64,000 nt of DNA from Acinetobacter soli (GTDB lineage: Bacteria; Pseudomonadota; Gammaproteobacteria; Pseudomonadales; Moraxellaceae): NCBI RefSeq assembly GCF_000760595.1, contig NZ_BBNM01000002.1, positions 248,001 through 312,000 of the forward strand, in the 5' to 3' direction. Below, in pieces: positions 25,831-36,332 of this stretch. Positions within the stretch are counted from its first letter, which is position 1, and each line of letters begins with the position of its first letter. The notes under the pieces were generated by a model that saw only the letters and a program-made list of their open reading frames with translations, made no database searches and was not told where the DNA came from. A program made the translations under genes and the position numbers.

Positions 25831-26733
25831 ATGAAAAAACTCGGTTTAGCCACTGCTTTATTACTCGCCATGACCGGCGCTCAAGCGTATCAAGTTGAAG
25901 TTCAAGGTCAATCTGAATATGTAGATACGACTGCAAACGACAAAAACTTCACTGGTGACGTTGCTGGTACTTTCTATTTGAAAGATGTTGATGCGTCTAA
26001 AGGGCCTTTAGCCGAAGCCGCGTTCTTGAACCAAGCATCTAGCGTATCGCTTGGTTATAGCTACCAGCAATATGACCAAAACAACGGTCTTAACTACCAC
26101 GTAGGTACTTACGGCGTGAAGGGCGAAACATACATCCCTACGCCATACCTACCAGTATACGCAAGCGCAACTTATAACCATACTGACGTTGATGGTAAAA
26201 ATGCGATTTCTCGTGATGACAACGGTGACCGTTATGCATTAGAAGTGGGTGCAATGTTGCTTCCTAACTTCTTGATGAGCGTAGGTTACACAAGCGTTGC
26301 AAACCAGTTTGCATTAGATAACTTTGGTATCGTAAACAACGGTATTTATTCTGCTGTGAACCAAACTGCTGCGATCCAAAACGATCAAGACGCAGTAACA
26401 GCTCGTGCAAAATATGTTGGTCCAATCGATGGTACCAACATGGCAATCGGCTTTGAAGCTGCTGGTGCATTTGGTCAAGAAAACCAATACGGTTTAAAAA
26501 CTGACCTTTACCTCACACCTAAGTTGAGCGTTGGTGCAACCTTCATCGGTAACGATGGCGAAGCAAACATCAAAGGTCAAGACCTTGGTGAATTCCGTCA
26601 AGCATGGGGTGGTAACGTAAACTACTTCGTTACTCCAGCAATCTCTGTTGGCGCATCGTACATCAAAGCAGATGCTAAAGGTTCTGCATTCGATACGCAA
26701 ACAATCGGTTTAAATGCAAAAGCTCGTTTCTAA
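25831..26733 (+). CDS. omp33-36: Outer-membrane porin, Omp33-36 family
   Basis: A 300-residue outer-membrane beta-barrel. The signal peptide MKKLGLATALLLAMTGAQA ends before YQVEVQGQSEYVD, a mature N-terminus I recognise from the Acinetobacter Omp33-36 (Omp34) porin. Repeated amphipathic strands with glycine/aromatic pattern end in KARF, the C-terminal Phe recognised by the BAM machinery. In A. baumannii this family forms a water/solute channel linked to carbapenem uptake, fibronectin binding and virulence. The start is the ATG at 25831 because it begins the signal peptide. A smaller paralogue at 51230 shares the SPLAEAAFLDRAS-like stretch. Strong codon bias fits high expression. Confidence 0.88.
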   Translation: MKKLGLATALLLAMTGAQAYQVEVQGQSEYVDTTANDKNFTGDVAGTFYLKDVDASKGPLAEAAFLNQASSVSLGYSYQQYDQNNGLNYHVGTYGVKGETYIPTPYLPVYASATYNHTDVDGKNAISRDDNGDRYALEVGAMLLPNFLMSVGYTSVANQFALDNFGIVNNGIYSAVNQTAAIQNDQDAVTARAKYVGPIDGTNMAIGFEAAGAFGQENQYGLKTDLYLTPKLSVGATFIGNDGEANIKGQDLGEFRQAWGGNVNYFVTPAISVGASYIKADAKGSAFDTQTIGLNAKARF

Positions 26734-26752
26734 TCGAAACTGAACTACGCAT

Positions 26753-26782
26753 AAAAAAGGACTCATTTGAGTCCTTTTTTTA
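26753..26782 (+). terminator. Bidirectional terminator after omp33-36
   Basis: AAAAAGGACTCA pairs with TGAGTCCTTTTT around TT. T-runs on both strands can stop omp33-36 and the convergent BCCT transporter gene. Confidence 0.9.
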
Positions 26783-26791
26783 TTGCTTCAA

Positions 26792-28771
26792 TTAGTTGAT
26801 GGTTTGGCTGCGCATCACATTTAAGAAATACAGGTGGCGTTCATACTGATCGATAATATCTTGAATCAAATCTTCTTCAGTCCAGTCCATCACATCATAG
26901 TTTTGCCCGCCCTCACGTAAAAACACTTCAGCCTGAAAATATTTATCGGTAGTTTCCTGCTCGGATTGCAGCATGAAACTTGGTGGAACTGTTTCACGTG
27001 AAACCACATGATAGATAAAATTAATTTCATTGTGATGATCCACTTTGAGCATCAAGCCTTCGTCGGTTTCATGAATCTGTACCATTAACTGACGGCGCTT
27101 AAATTCGCGCTGCAAGTTATGAAAAGCATCTTTTACGCGGCCTTGAATAAATGCATCCACGTCTGCTTTAGCGTGTGGATAATGCATGATCAGCCCAAGA
27201 CGTTGCTGCCAGCTTCGTGGATTCTGAATGGCCCGCGGTGTGGTTCTTGCTTCCTGAATCGCCTGCATTTTGGTGGAGTCAATCCGTAATGCCTTGATCA
27301 GTCCCCAGCAAATGAACAGCATGATGACCGTAAATGGTAAGGCGCTCATGATAATCGCAGACTGTAAGGCATTGAGTCCGCCAGCGAGCAGCAGCACAAT
27401 CGACAGCCCCGCCATCACCACAATCCAGAAAAGACGTTGCCACACCGGTGAATCATCCGTCTTGGCGGTAAGATAATCCACCACCAAAGCCCCAGAATCG
27501 GCAGAGGTCACAAAAAATAAAATGATCAACACTGTGGCCAATAAGCTCATCGGTCCAGCAAATGGCAATGAATTTAGAAACTCAAATAAAGCCACGGATG
27601 AATCACGTTGCACCGCCGCCAACAGCATCTGATTGCCTTCATGCAAAATACTGTAGAGTCCTGCGTTGCCCATAAAGCCCATCCAAATCAGAGTAAAACC
27701 TGTTGGAATCAGCATGACACCGACAATAAATTCGCGAATGGTTCGTCCACGAGACACCCGCGCAATAAACATGCCGACAAAAGGTGACCATGAAATCCAC
27801 CATGCCCAGTACATGATGGTCCACCCACCAATCCAGCCATTGGGTTGATAGGCATACAGATTGAAGGTCATTTCAAATAAATTAGAGATGTATTGTCCGG
27901 TGTTTTGAACCGTGGTTTGTAATAGATAAATACTTTGGCTGGCAAAGAATACAAATGCCAGTAAAACCAGAGCCAGTATCAGATTCAGCTCGGCCAGACG
28001 CTTGATGCCCTTATCGAGACCAAATCCGACAGAAAGACCCGCCATGGCACTGACCACAATAATCAAAATAACTTTGGACCACGCTGTTGATTCAAAGCCA
28101 AATAAATAATTTAAGCCTGAACCAATCTGGGTGACACCAAAGCCCAATGTGGTGGCCACACCAAAAATCGTTCCGATTGTGGCAAAGGTATCTACGGCAT
28201 CACCAATGGGGCCATGAATTTTTTTACCAATCAGCGGATATAAAGACGAGCGTATTTTTAAGGGTAAATCATGCCGATAGGCAAAGTAAGCCAGCGAAAG
28301 AGCGACGATGGCATAAATACCCCATGCATGTAGCCCCCAGTGGAAAAAGGTCACCCGCATGGCCTGCTGTGCTGCCAGTACCGTTTCAGGCTGTCCCGAA
28401 GGCGGGCTCACATAATGCATGATCGGCTCGGCAATACCGAAAAACATCAGGCCAATCCCCATCCCCGCTGTAAACAGCATGGCAAACCATGACCGATTAC
28501 TGTAGTCGGGTTGGCTATGATCGGGCCCGAGTTTGATCTTACCGCTCGATGAGCAGGCAATAAACGCCAAGATGATTAGAAACAAAGCCACGGACAACAC
28601 ATAGAACCAACTAAAGGATTCTGTGATCCAGTTTTTGAGCTGCTGGGTCAGAAACTCAAATGAATCTGGCATTAATAAGACAATCGCCAGAAAGATCGCA
28701 ATAATGATGATCGTACTGACAAATACATTTGGATTAATATTTGCAAACCTAGATGAGGTTTTGGAAGGCAT
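26792..28771 (-). CDS. betT: BCCT-family transporter, BetT type (choline/betaine)
   Basis: A 659-residue inner-membrane symporter with 12 hydrophobic segments. Family signatures are GMGIGLMFFGIAEPIMHY near residue 100 and the tryptophan-rich YWAWWISWSPFVGMFIARVSRGRT near 320. A long cytoplasmic C-terminal tail (about 140 residues) distinguishes BetT-type choline transporters, where it takes part in osmotic sensing. Likely substrate is choline, driven by H+ or Na+; betaine or carnitine cannot be excluded since no bet genes are adjacent. Monocistronic. Confidence 0.88.
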   Translation of the reverse strand: MPSKTSSRFANINPNVFVSTIIIIAIFLAIVLLMPDSFEFLTQQLKNWITESFSWFYVLSVALFLIILAFIACSSSGKIKLGPDHSQPDYSNRSWFAMLFTAGMGIGLMFFGIAEPIMHYVSPPSGQPETVLAAQQAMRVTFFHWGLHAWGIYAIVALSLAYFAYRHDLPLKIRSSLYPLIGKKIHGPIGDAVDTFATIGTIFGVATTLGFGVTQIGSGLNYLFGFESTAWSKVILIIVVSAMAGLSVGFGLDKGIKRLAELNLILALVLLAFVFFASQSIYLLQTTVQNTGQYISNLFEMTFNLYAYQPNGWIGGWTIMYWAWWISWSPFVGMFIARVSRGRTIREFIVGVMLIPTGFTLIWMGFMGNAGLYSILHEGNQMLLAAVQRDSSVALFEFLNSLPFAGPMSLLATVLIILFFVTSADSGALVVDYLTAKTDDSPVWQRLFWIVVMAGLSIVLLLAGGLNALQSAIIMSALPFTVIMLFICWGLIKALRIDSTKMQAIQEARTTPRAIQNPRSWQQRLGLIMHYPHAKADVDAFIQGRVKDAFHNLQREFKRRQLMVQIHETDEGLMLKVDHHNEINFIYHVVSRETVPPSFMLQSEQETTDKYFQAEVFLREGGQNYDVMDWTEEDLIQDIIDQYERHLYFLNVMRSQTIN

Positions 28772-28915
28772 ACATCCCCCATATTTTTTTTGATAAAAAC
28801 CAACGACAACGATGTGTCAGAAAAATTCACTGTCGTGAAAAGCAAAAAGGCGCATTAAGCGCGTTATTATTGTATAGCCTGCTGAAAAATAAAGAAGTTA
28901 CAGAGCTGTAACAGG

Positions 28916-29611
28916 CTATGTATCGTCGTGATGATTTTTTTCTGGCAAATGCGAAATATATTGCAATGCCACCAGACGTGACACCACCACGGCCAAGAAC
29001 ATCACGCCCATAAACATTTGAAGAATTGAAATTACCCGTGCCGCAGGGCTGATCGGAAAAATATCGGAAAGTCCGGTAGCCGATTGTAAACTAAAACTCA
29101 AAAATAATAGGTCTAACCAGCTTTGTAAGCCCTGATGATCGGGTTTACTAAAACTCATCGGCACCAACAACTGGCAAATGTTGTATAAAAAGGCAAACCC
29201 CCATGCAATGAGTGTAAACACTGCCCCTGCTGCAAATAGCTCATCTTTGGTTAGATATCGGTCTGCAAACATATAGCGCAATAAGCCATAGGCCGCATAG
29301 AAATAAGCACATGCCTCGAACCCATGCGTCAGAATCTGAATTGAAACCTGATTAAAGCCCAGTAAAATCAAGACTGAAAAAAAGAGTGCGCCCAACACAA
29401 AAAATAAGCCCGTGAGAGTAAATACACTGGTTTCACGAATGACTCGACCAATCAATAAAAGTGCCAGTACCCCCAAAATCCAAGTCAGTACACGATAGGC
29501 ACCATGATCATAAGTAAAAAAAGACAAAATCAAAATGAACAGTTGCACCACCAGTAGCCAAGCCGAAGGCAGTAAACGGAAATGTTGTTTGAAATCTTGA
29601 GCAATCGACAT
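28916..29611 (-). CDS. Ion-channel-like membrane protein with a non-canonical filter
   Basis: A 231-residue protein with about six hydrophobic segments and a pore-like module near the C-terminus: LLFLSFSLQSATGLSDIFP followed by a helix (ARVISILQMFMGVMFLAVVVSRLVAL). The layout, including the residues after the filter, is that of Ion_trans_2 potassium channels, where the filter normally reads T-x-GYGD-x-x-P. Here it reads TGLSDIFP, so the GYG is lost. Selectivity is therefore probably changed or conduction lost. The alternative is a channel-like sensor. It stands alone on the minus strand, followed by the BCCT gene. Confidence 0.75.
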   Translation of the reverse strand: MSIAQDFKQHFRLLPSAWLLVVQLFILILSFFTYDHGAYRVLTWILGVLALLLIGRVIRETSVFTLTGLFFVLGALFFSVLILLGFNQVSIQILTHGFEACAYFYAAYGLLRYMFADRYLTKDELFAAGAVFTLIAWGFAFLYNICQLLVPMSFSKPDHQGLQSWLDLLFLSFSLQSATGLSDIFPISPAARVISILQMFMGVMFLAVVVSRLVALQYISHLPEKNHHDDT

Positions 29612-29813
29612 AAAAAGAGGCGTCCCGTTCTTGTTGTTTTCATCTGAGCGAATGTCTGAATCTTGTCGTGTGCTTTAGCAAGTCGTCAAGTGATTTTATA
29701 GAGGAAAGCGGAAATAGATCACGTTTTATGACATAACATTATCAAACTGCACTATTTGACCCGAAATAATCGGTGCATACTCAAAAGTATCAATGAAGCG
29801 AAGAGGGCTTTAT

Positions 29814-30191
29814 ATGCATATCAAAACAACACTCATGGGCTGCTGCATGGCCTCGCTGCTGTTTGTCGGATGCAGCAAAATCAATCCGATGCTAGAGCAG
29901 CATCCAGAATATATTGGTCAGTGGAAAAGTAGTCACAGTAGTTTGGTGATTGAAAAAACCGGGCAAGTGGATTATCGGCAGAACGTGACTCAGGAACAAA
30001 AAACGCCAGATCACGATTTGAAATATGCTGCCAAGTCAGACTTAAAAGCCAGTATCAGCGACTTTAATGCACAGCAGTTTCAGATCGGTCAAGGCGAATT
30101 TAGTCAGGTGTTCAAAATTGATCGCGCGCCGTATCAGATGAATCAAAAATGGCATATGCAGCTTAACGGCGATGTATACACCAAACAATAA
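29814..30191 (+). CDS. Small lipoprotein of unknown function
   Basis: A 125-residue protein with a lipoprotein signal peptide. Hydrophobic core MGCCMASLLFVGC ends in a lipobox with Cys20 as the probable acylated residue. The mature part is hydrophilic (QHPEYIGQWKSSHSSLVIEKTG), possibly a small beta-rich periplasmic domain. I do not recognise the family. The ATG at 29814 follows GAGGG with 7-base spacing; the upstream in-frame ATG at 29793 is not preceded by a ribosome site and would lengthen the basic region. A terminator follows directly. Confidence 0.8.
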   Translation: MHIKTTLMGCCMASLLFVGCSKINPMLEQHPEYIGQWKSSHSSLVIEKTGQVDYRQNVTQEQKTPDHDLKYAAKSDLKASISDFNAQQFQIGQGEFSQVFKIDRAPYQMNQKWHMQLNGDVYTKQ

Positions 30192-30215
30192 AAAAAGCGC
30201 CAACGGCGCTTTTTT
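30191..30215 (+). terminator. Bidirectional terminator between the lipoprotein gene and actP
   Basis: AAAAAAGCGCC pairs with GGCGCTTTTTT around AAC. It lies at the ends of both convergent genes. Confidence 0.9.
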
Positions 30216-30236
30216 CATGTGTCTGACAGATGCACC

Positions 30237-31952
30237 TTAGTGATCTGAAGCACCCGAAATTCCAATACCGGTCATTGAACGCACATACTGCGCATCAAAT
30301 GCTTTACGTTCTGCTTTGGCACGGGCCGAATTATCAGTCACCGAGAACAACCAGCAGCAAATGAACGACAACGGCATTGCAAAAATTGCTGGGCCATTAA
30401 ACGGATTGATCGGTGTATCTGAGATTTTAAGTGTGTCTACCCACACGGCTTTAGACAGAATAATCAGGACCACAGCCGTCGTCAGGCCAACCACGCCACC
30501 AATCACGGCGCCACGTGTGGTTAAACCTTTCCAGAACATTGACAATACAAGCACCGGGAAGTTCGCACAGCACGCCACAGAGAAGGCCAAGCCAACCATG
30601 AAAGCAACGTTTTGTTTTTCAAACAAGATACCCAGAATCATGGCGAAGATTGCCAAGCCCAATGTTGCGATTTTTGACATACGCAATTCAGATTCTGGTG
30701 TGGTTTGACCTTTTTTGAATACGTTGGCATACAAGTCATGTGAAATTGCAGATGCACCCGACAAGGTCAAACCTGCCACTACAGCCAAAATGGTTGCAAA
30801 GGCAACAGCAGAGATAAAGCCCATGAACAGATCGCCACCGAGTGCATCACTCAAGTGAACCGCTGCCATGTTGTTTCCGCCGACCAATTCAAGCTTACCT
30901 GTTACTGCTGCTTTGGCAACATCAAGGAATTGCGGATTGTTCGAAACAAACAGAATCGCACCGAAACCAATAATAAACGTCAGCAAGTAGAAGTAGCCAA
31001 TAAAGCCAGTCGCCACCACTACAGATTTACGCGCTTCTTTAGCATCTTTTACCGTAAAGAATCGCATCAAAATATGTGGCAGACCCGCTGTACCAAACAT
31101 GAGCGCTAAGCCAAGAGAAATCGCATCAATTGGGTTGGCGGCCAGTTTCCCTGGTCCCATAATTTTTGCTGCCTCTTCCATGCTGATACTACGCACATTG
31201 GCATAAACATCGATGGCTTGGGTAAACATGTTACTGAAGCTAAATCCAACCGCTTTCATCACCATAAACGCCATGAAGGTTGCACCAGACAGCAACAGTA
31301 CCGCTTTGATGATTTGTACCCATGTGGTCGCCAACATGCCGCCAAACATCACGTAGGCCATCATGAGTAAACCCACAATTACAACCGCAATGTTATAGTT
31401 CAAACCGAAAAGTAGTTTAATGAGCTGCCCTGCACCCACCATTTGCGCAATCAGATAAAACGCCACTACCACAAGCGAGCTAAAAGCTGCCAAGGTACGT
31501 ACTGGTTTTTCTTCCAAACGAAATGACACCACATCAGATAAATTGTATTTACCCAAATTACGTAAACGCTCTGCGATCAAGAACAATACGATTGGCCAGC
31601 CCACCATGAAACCCAGTGAATAAAGCAAGCCATCGAAGCCTGAGCTAAAGACTAAAGCGGAAATTCCCAAGAACGATGCCGCAGACATGTAGTCACCGGC
31701 AATCGCCAAACCGTTTTGAAAACCTGAGATTCCGCCACCTGCCGTGTAGAAATCTTTGGTATTGGTGGTTTGTTTGGCTGCCCATTTGGTAATGAACAAG
31801 GTTGCACCGACAAACATCACAAACATGATAATTGCGTGCCAGTTGGTGGCCTGTTGCTGCGCTTCGCCCAAATCAGGCCCCGCAACTGCGAGGGTTGACA
31901 TCAGCAAGCTGATTGCCATCAGTGCTGGCGCTTTAAATGAAGTCCATTTCAT
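30237..31952 (-). CDS. actP: Cation/acetate symporter ActP
   Basis: A 571-residue sodium:solute symporter. A cleavable signal-like N-terminus ([19 protein letters not shown], ending AVAGPD) is followed by about 13 helices, with SSS-family sequence [20 protein letters not shown] and [19 protein letters not shown]. It takes up acetate and glyoxylate with Na+. The start at 31952 lies one base after the yjcH stop, so the two are translationally linked; an in-frame ATG further up would overlap yjcH. Together with acs and the CrbS/CrbR system in this window it forms the acetate-scavenging pathway. Confidence 0.95.
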   Translation of the reverse strand: MKWTSFKAPALMAISLLMSTLAVAGPDLGEAQQQATNWHAIIMFVMFVGATLFITKWAAKQTTNTKDFYTAGGGISGFQNGLAIAGDYMSAASFLGISALVFSSGFDGLLYSLGFMVGWPIVLFLIAERLRNLGKYNLSDVVSFRLEEKPVRTLAAFSSLVVVAFYLIAQMVGAGQLIKLLFGLNYNIAVVIVGLLMMAYVMFGGMLATTWVQIIKAVLLLSGATFMAFMVMKAVGFSFSNMFTQAIDVYANVRSISMEEAAKIMGPGKLAANPIDAISLGLALMFGTAGLPHILMRFFTVKDAKEARKSVVVATGFIGYFYLLTFIIGFGAILFVSNNPQFLDVAKAAVTGKLELVGGNNMAAVHLSDALGGDLFMGFISAVAFATILAVVAGLTLSGASAISHDLYANVFKKGQTTPESELRMSKIATLGLAIFAMILGILFEKQNVAFMVGLAFSVACCANFPVLVLSMFWKGLTTRGAVIGGVVGLTTAVVLIILSKAVWVDTLKISDTPINPFNGPAIFAMPLSFICCWLFSVTDNSARAKAERKAFDAQYVRSMTGIGISGASDH

Positions 31953-31953
31953 C

Positions 31954-32286
31954 TTAGTGCAGTCCTTTCTCATGAGTGATGTTCTCAACTTCTCTCAATG
32001 CAGCTTCATTGAGATGGTCAAGGCTGTTGTTGGCGATATACGAATACACACCGCACAAAACAAATGACAGAACAATAATGCCAAGACCAAGCGGGATACC
32101 CCAGGTGGTGACACCGCCACTAAAAGAGCTCATTAGAAACTCTTTGTTGTATCCAACCAACAGCATAAAGCCCACATAGACCACCAGCATAATGATGGTA
32201 AGAGTCCAACTGAGTGTGGCTTTTTTGCTGACCATTTTTTTAAATTTTGGATTCTGTAGAATTCTTTCTACCTGAACGTCATCCAT
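31954..32286 (-). CDS. yjcH: DUF485 inner-membrane protein YjcH
   Basis: A 110-residue protein with two hydrophobic segments. The sequence [18 protein letters not shown] and the [15 protein letters not shown] helix are typical of DUF485 proteins, almost always encoded just upstream of actP and thought to assist the symporter. First gene of the yjcH-actP operon. Confidence 0.93.
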   Translation of the reverse strand: MDDVQVERILQNPKFKKMVSKKATLSWTLTIIMLVVYVGFMLLVGYNKEFLMSSFSGGVTTWGIPLGLGIIVLSFVLCGVYSYIANNSLDHLNEAALREVENITHEKGLH

Positions 32287-32386
32287 AATCTGCTCCTTTT
32301 ACCGCGGCCATCGTCGGACGCTTTTTGTAATCCTTTTTCTTCACGCTATAACGTTAGCAATGTTGTATGAGGTTCGTAACTTAGAC

Positions 32387-32410
32387 TTTGGTCGCTAAAT
32401 TTTAATCAAC
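32387..32410 (+). promoter_or_regulatory. Motif shared by the yjcH-actP and acs leaders, copy 1 (candidate CrbR/ErdR site)
   Basis: TTTGGTCG (32387-32394) followed by an AT stretch and CAAC (32407-32410) recurs upstream of acs (44243-44263). It lies about 100 bases before the yjcH ATG in the same orientation relative to the gene as the acs copy. Also within reach of the divergent crbS promoter. Confidence 0.4.
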
Positions 32411-32470
32411 ATGCAGGGCTTTAAAGTGGCTTAAGGTATGATAGGCCTGTGTTTTCATAGATTCGATCGC

Positions 32471-35400
32471 ATGAACAGCTGGCTTATTATCGGCGGACTC
32501 GCCCTCTATATTTTAGTCTTATTTCTCTGCGCTTTTTTTGGTGAGCGGCATGCCAGCCGTTTAGGGCCTCGCGGACGAATGCTGCTGTTTAGCCTGACAC
32601 TGGGTGTATATTGTTCATCTTGGACCTTTTACGGCGCCACGGGTGCCGCTGTGCGAGACGGTATTATTTTCCTGCCCATTTATCTGGGCCCCCTGATTTT
32701 TATCTGGTTTGGCTACGATATTTGGCGACGCCTAGGCCGTGTTCGCCAGCACCATGCTGTCTCATCGATTGCCGACTTTATTGCTGCACGGTACGGTAAA
32801 AGCGGGACCTTGGCTTCACTGGTGACCATTTTGGCGGTGATTGCGATTATTCCGTACTTAGCGTTGCAATTGCGTGCCGTGGCATTGAGTACTGCGGTGA
32901 TTTTAGATCAGGCCACCGATCATTTGACTACGGCCACCAATAGCGTATTGCTCCTGACCGGCATATTGGCTTTGCTGGCCATGATGTTTGGTACACGGCA
33001 AATTGCCAATACCGAACAACATGGCGGTCTCATGCTGGCAGTCGCCTTTGAGTCATTTGTCAAGCTGTTTGCCCTGCTGTGCGTGGCGGTTTTTTTTCTG
33101 ATTGAATCACCCGCCAATATGCGACAAGTGAGTGAAGATGTTGCCAAAACCTTTCACAATGTACAGATGTTTGGTGTACCAGAAACCTTCTGGATTCAAA
33201 CGCTACTTGCCGGACTGGCCATTATTTGTTTACCGCGGCAGTTTCATGTGGCGGTGGTCGAGTTACGTGACGAAAAACATATTCGCGGTGCGCGCCGCTG
33301 GTTTGCGGTGTATTTAATTTTAACCACCGTGGCAATTATTCCGATTGCCAGTTGGGCACTGCATGCATCACCTAATTTTTTAACTATTCCAGATGTGGCA
33401 GTACTGTCACTGCCATTAAGTTTTAATCAGGATTGGCTCAGCTTACTGGCATTTTTGGGAGGTTTTTCGGCATCAACCGGCATGCTTCTGGTATCGTCAG
33501 TGGCTTTGTCGATTATGCTCAGTAACGATCTGATCATGCCGGCGCTCTGGCGCCTAAATTTATTATCCAGACACGATAAACGCTTACCACAATTTTTAAA
33601 GCTCACCCGACGTATTTGTATTTTGGCTGTGATGCTACTCGGGTTTTTATTTTTCCACTTTTTTAATGATATCGATCAGCTTTCAGTCTTTGGCTTACTG
33701 GCCTTTAGTGCAGTAGCACAATTTGCGCCCTCACTTATTGGAGGTTTGTACTGGCGCGGTGGAAGCCGTCAAGGCGTATATGCCGGACTCATTGTCGGTT
33801 TTTTTATGTGGACCTATACCCTGCTGTTCCCGACAATTTTAAGAAGCCTTCCAGACGCCTATCAAGCCTTCGCGCATCAGGTGCTGGTATTTGGTCCTTT
33901 TCACTTAAACCTCTTGCGCCCTGAGGCTTTGCTTGGCTTCGAATCTTTTGCGCCACTGACTCACGGGGTGATCTGGTCATTGGGCCTCAACACCATTTTG
34001 TATGTCTGGATTTCCAAGATTTATCGCCCCAGTGTGGCAGAGCAGATTCAGGCGGAAAGTTTCTTTTACTACGAAACCAAGCCTTTACCATCGCATCACA
34101 CCTCAACAGATATGAGCTATCTGCATCACGATGCGGCTCGGCTTAAAGTGGGTGATTTGATTACGCTGGCCAAACGCATTACCGGTGAAGGGCCAACACA
34201 ACAGGCCTTCAAACAGTTTTGTGAGCAAAATGATGTGCTGCTTAATCCCAACAGCGTCGCCAACGGCATGTGGTGGCGCTTCACCGAGCAGTATTTGGCG
34301 GGCACGATTGGGGCGGCATCTGCACGGACATTACTCACCACCGCCATGGTTAATAATGGACTGGCCTTGGGTCAGGTGGCCAATATTTTGGACCAAGCCT
34401 CGCAGTGGCAGCGCTTTAACCAGAATTTGCTCATGACCATGATCGATCACATGACCCAAGGCGTGAGCGTGGTCGATGAAAATATGTGTCTGGTGGCATG
34501 GAACAATCAATATTTAAAGCTGTTTGATTACCCGAAAGATCTGGTGTACGTCGGCTGTCCAATTGCCGATCTGATTCGTTATAACGCCGAACGCGGTGAA
34601 TGCGGACCAGGCTCAATTGAAGAACATGTACGTAAGCGAATTCACTGGATGAAAGTGGGCAGCGCACACGAATTTGAGCGGATTCGTAAAGATGGCCGTG
34701 TCATTCAAATGCGCGGTAATCCTATCGAAGGCGGTGGCTTTGTTACCACCTTTGCCGACATTACGGCGTTTCGTGAAAATGAAGCGATTTTGGAAGCACG
34801 GGTCAGTGATCGTACCCAACAGCTTGAAACCGCTTTGGCCGAGCAACAGCTCGCACGTGAACAGGCCGACAAGGCCAATATGTCGAAAAGCCGCTTTATT
34901 GCTGCAGCCAGTCATGATCTGCTTCAGCCCATGCATGCTGCGCGTTTGTTTAGTACTGCATTAGAGCAAAGTGTGTCTCGTGAGGACGATCGTAAAACGC
35001 TCCAACAGCTTGATCGAGCGCTACATGGTGCCGAAAGCATGTTGTCGGCATTGCTCGATATTGCACGTCTTGAAGGCGGCTCATTGCAGCCCAAACGACA
35101 GTCTTACCCACTGCATGATTTATTGAGCGATCTCGAACTACAATTTAAGTCGATTGCAGCGCAGCGTAATATTCGCCTGAATGTCCACGATGCCAAATTC
35201 TGGATCGATACCGATCCACAGTGGATTCGTCGGATTATTCAAAACTTTGTCAGTAATGCCTTACGCTACACCGCCAAGGGCCGTGTGGTGGTGGGCGTGT
35301 TACGCCATAGCACCCGACCACAGCATATCCGTATAGGGGTATGGGATACAGGCCCTGGTATTGCAGAGGAACAGCGCATCAAACTGTTTCAAGAGTTTGA

Positions 35401-35971
35401 ACGCTGCGGCCATACTTCGCCTTGGGGTGAACAAGGTCTAGGATTGGGTCTGGCGATTGTACAGCGTATGACCAGTTTGCTCGATCATCCGGTCGAGGTG
35501 TACTCCCAAATTGGTCAAGGCTCATGCTTTATCATTGAGGTACCTACCGTAGATGCGCCTAAAGTGATGGCACCGCAAGCACAGGCGATTCCCCTAAAAA
35601 CCAAAGCTTACCGGATTTTATGTTTAGACAATGACGAAACCATTTTGGAGGGGATGAGTACGCTGTTGTCGAAATGGGGGTATGAAGTCTTTAAAGCCAC
35701 AGAACCCGAACAGGCCTACACCTTGATTCAACAGCATAATATTCAGGTCTGGTTGATCGATCAGCATCTGAACAACCAGCAACTCGGCCTCGACTTTATT
35801 TTGCAGCATCGACAAGATCAGGTTCCGGTTGCACTGATTACCGCAGACTCAGATCCGGAGCTGCCACAGCGACTCAAAGAGCTCAATGTGATGTTACTCA
35901 AAAAGCCACTTAAACCGGCCGGATTACGGGCATGGTTATCTGGCTTGAAAATTTCATCTCCAACTCGCTAA
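32471..35971 (+). CDS. crbS: Hybrid sensor histidine kinase with N-terminal sodium:solute symporter domain (CrbS/MxtR type)
   Basis: A 1166-residue membrane sensor. Residues 1-480 form a SSS-type domain of about 13 helices (LGPRGRMLLFSLTLGVYCSSWTFYGATG). A PAS domain lies near 655-770. The HisKA box AASHDLLQPMHAARLF places the phosphorylated His at 815, and the HATPase has N-box NFVSNALRYTAKG and GLGLGLAIV. A receiver domain has acceptor Asp1097 (WLIDQH). This layout defines CrbS/MxtR kinases, which with CrbR/ErdR switch on acs and actP when acetate must be scavenged. Start MNSWLIIGG at 32471 matches family N-termini; 32438 is an alternative. Divergent from yjcH-actP. Confidence 0.85.
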   Translation: MNSWLIIGGLALYILVLFLCAFFGERHASRLGPRGRMLLFSLTLGVYCSSWTFYGATGAAVRDGIIFLPIYLGPLIFIWFGYDIWRRLGRVRQHHAVSSIADFIAARYGKSGTLASLVTILAVIAIIPYLALQLRAVALSTAVILDQATDHLTTATNSVLLLTGILALLAMMFGTRQIANTEQHGGLMLAVAFESFVKLFALLCVAVFFLIESPANMRQVSEDVAKTFHNVQMFGVPETFWIQTLLAGLAIICLPRQFHVAVVELRDEKHIRGARRWFAVYLILTTVAIIPIASWALHASPNFLTIPDVAVLSLPLSFNQDWLSLLAFLGGFSASTGMLLVSSVALSIMLSNDLIMPALWRLNLLSRHDKRLPQFLKLTRRICILAVMLLGFLFFHFFNDIDQLSVFGLLAFSAVAQFAPSLIGGLYWRGGSRQGVYAGLIVGFFMWTYTLLFPTILRSLPDAYQAFAHQVLVFGPFHLNLLRPEALLGFESFAPLTHGVIWSLGLNTILYVWISKIYRPSVAEQIQAESFFYYETKPLPSHHTSTDMSYLHHDAARLKVGDLITLAKRITGEGPTQQAFKQFCEQNDVLLNPNSVANGMWWRFTEQYLAGTIGAASARTLLTTAMVNNGLALGQVANILDQASQWQRFNQNLLMTMIDHMTQGVSVVDENMCLVAWNNQYLKLFDYPKDLVYVGCPIADLIRYNAERGECGPGSIEEHVRKRIHWMKVGSAHEFERIRKDGRVIQMRGNPIEGGGFVTTFADITAFRENEAILEARVSDRTQQLETALAEQQLAREQADKANMSKSRFIAAASHDLLQPMHAARLFSTALEQSVSREDDRKTLQQLDRALHGAESMLSALLDIARLEGGSLQPKRQSYPLHDLLSDLELQFKSIAAQRNIRLNVHDAKFWIDTDPQWIRRIIQNFVSNALRYTAKGRVVVGVLRHSTRPQHIRIGVWDTGPGIAEEQRIKLFQEFERCGHTSPWGEQGLGLGLAIVQRMTSLLDHPVEVYSQIGQGSCFIIEVPTVDAPKVMAPQAQAIPLKTKAYRILCLDNDETILEGMSTLLSKWGYEVFKATEPEQAYTLIQQHNIQVWLIDQHLNNQQLGLDFILQHRQDQVPVALITADSDPELPQRLKELNVMLLKKPLKPAGLRAWLSGLKISSPTR

Positions 35972-36332
35972 AACGCTTGGCTCTACCTACCCGCTTCAGG
36001 CCATTTTTTGCAAGAAATGACCTGAAGCCATGCCACATAGACGAATGGTTGGCAAAAGTGTTCAGATAGCGCGCTTTTTTTTGGCGATTGATTGATCAAA
36101 TCCAGCAAAGTACGAGTGACTATGGCAAAGTCTGACCTTTTTGTAAATGAACACTGCCATAGTTAGTTACAATTCAATAATGATTTGAAAAATAAAACTT
36201 TTATCATAAAAATAGCCATTATAAAACTTTAGTCTAATATCTATTGCATTCCAAAAAACTCATAACAGTGAAAAGCAGCCCACATCAACCCGATCGGTTG
36301 ATCTCTTGCAGATATAAGAAAGGACATTCGTC
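35972..36332. other. Intergenic region after crbS
   Basis: No gene is visible. An interrupted inverted repeat (CTTCAGG at 35994-36000 with CCTGAAG at 36020-36026, plus CATTT/AAATG inside) follows crbS and may end its transcript, though no T-run follows. The rest is AT-rich leader of the next gene, with AAGGA before its ATG. Confidence 0.5.
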
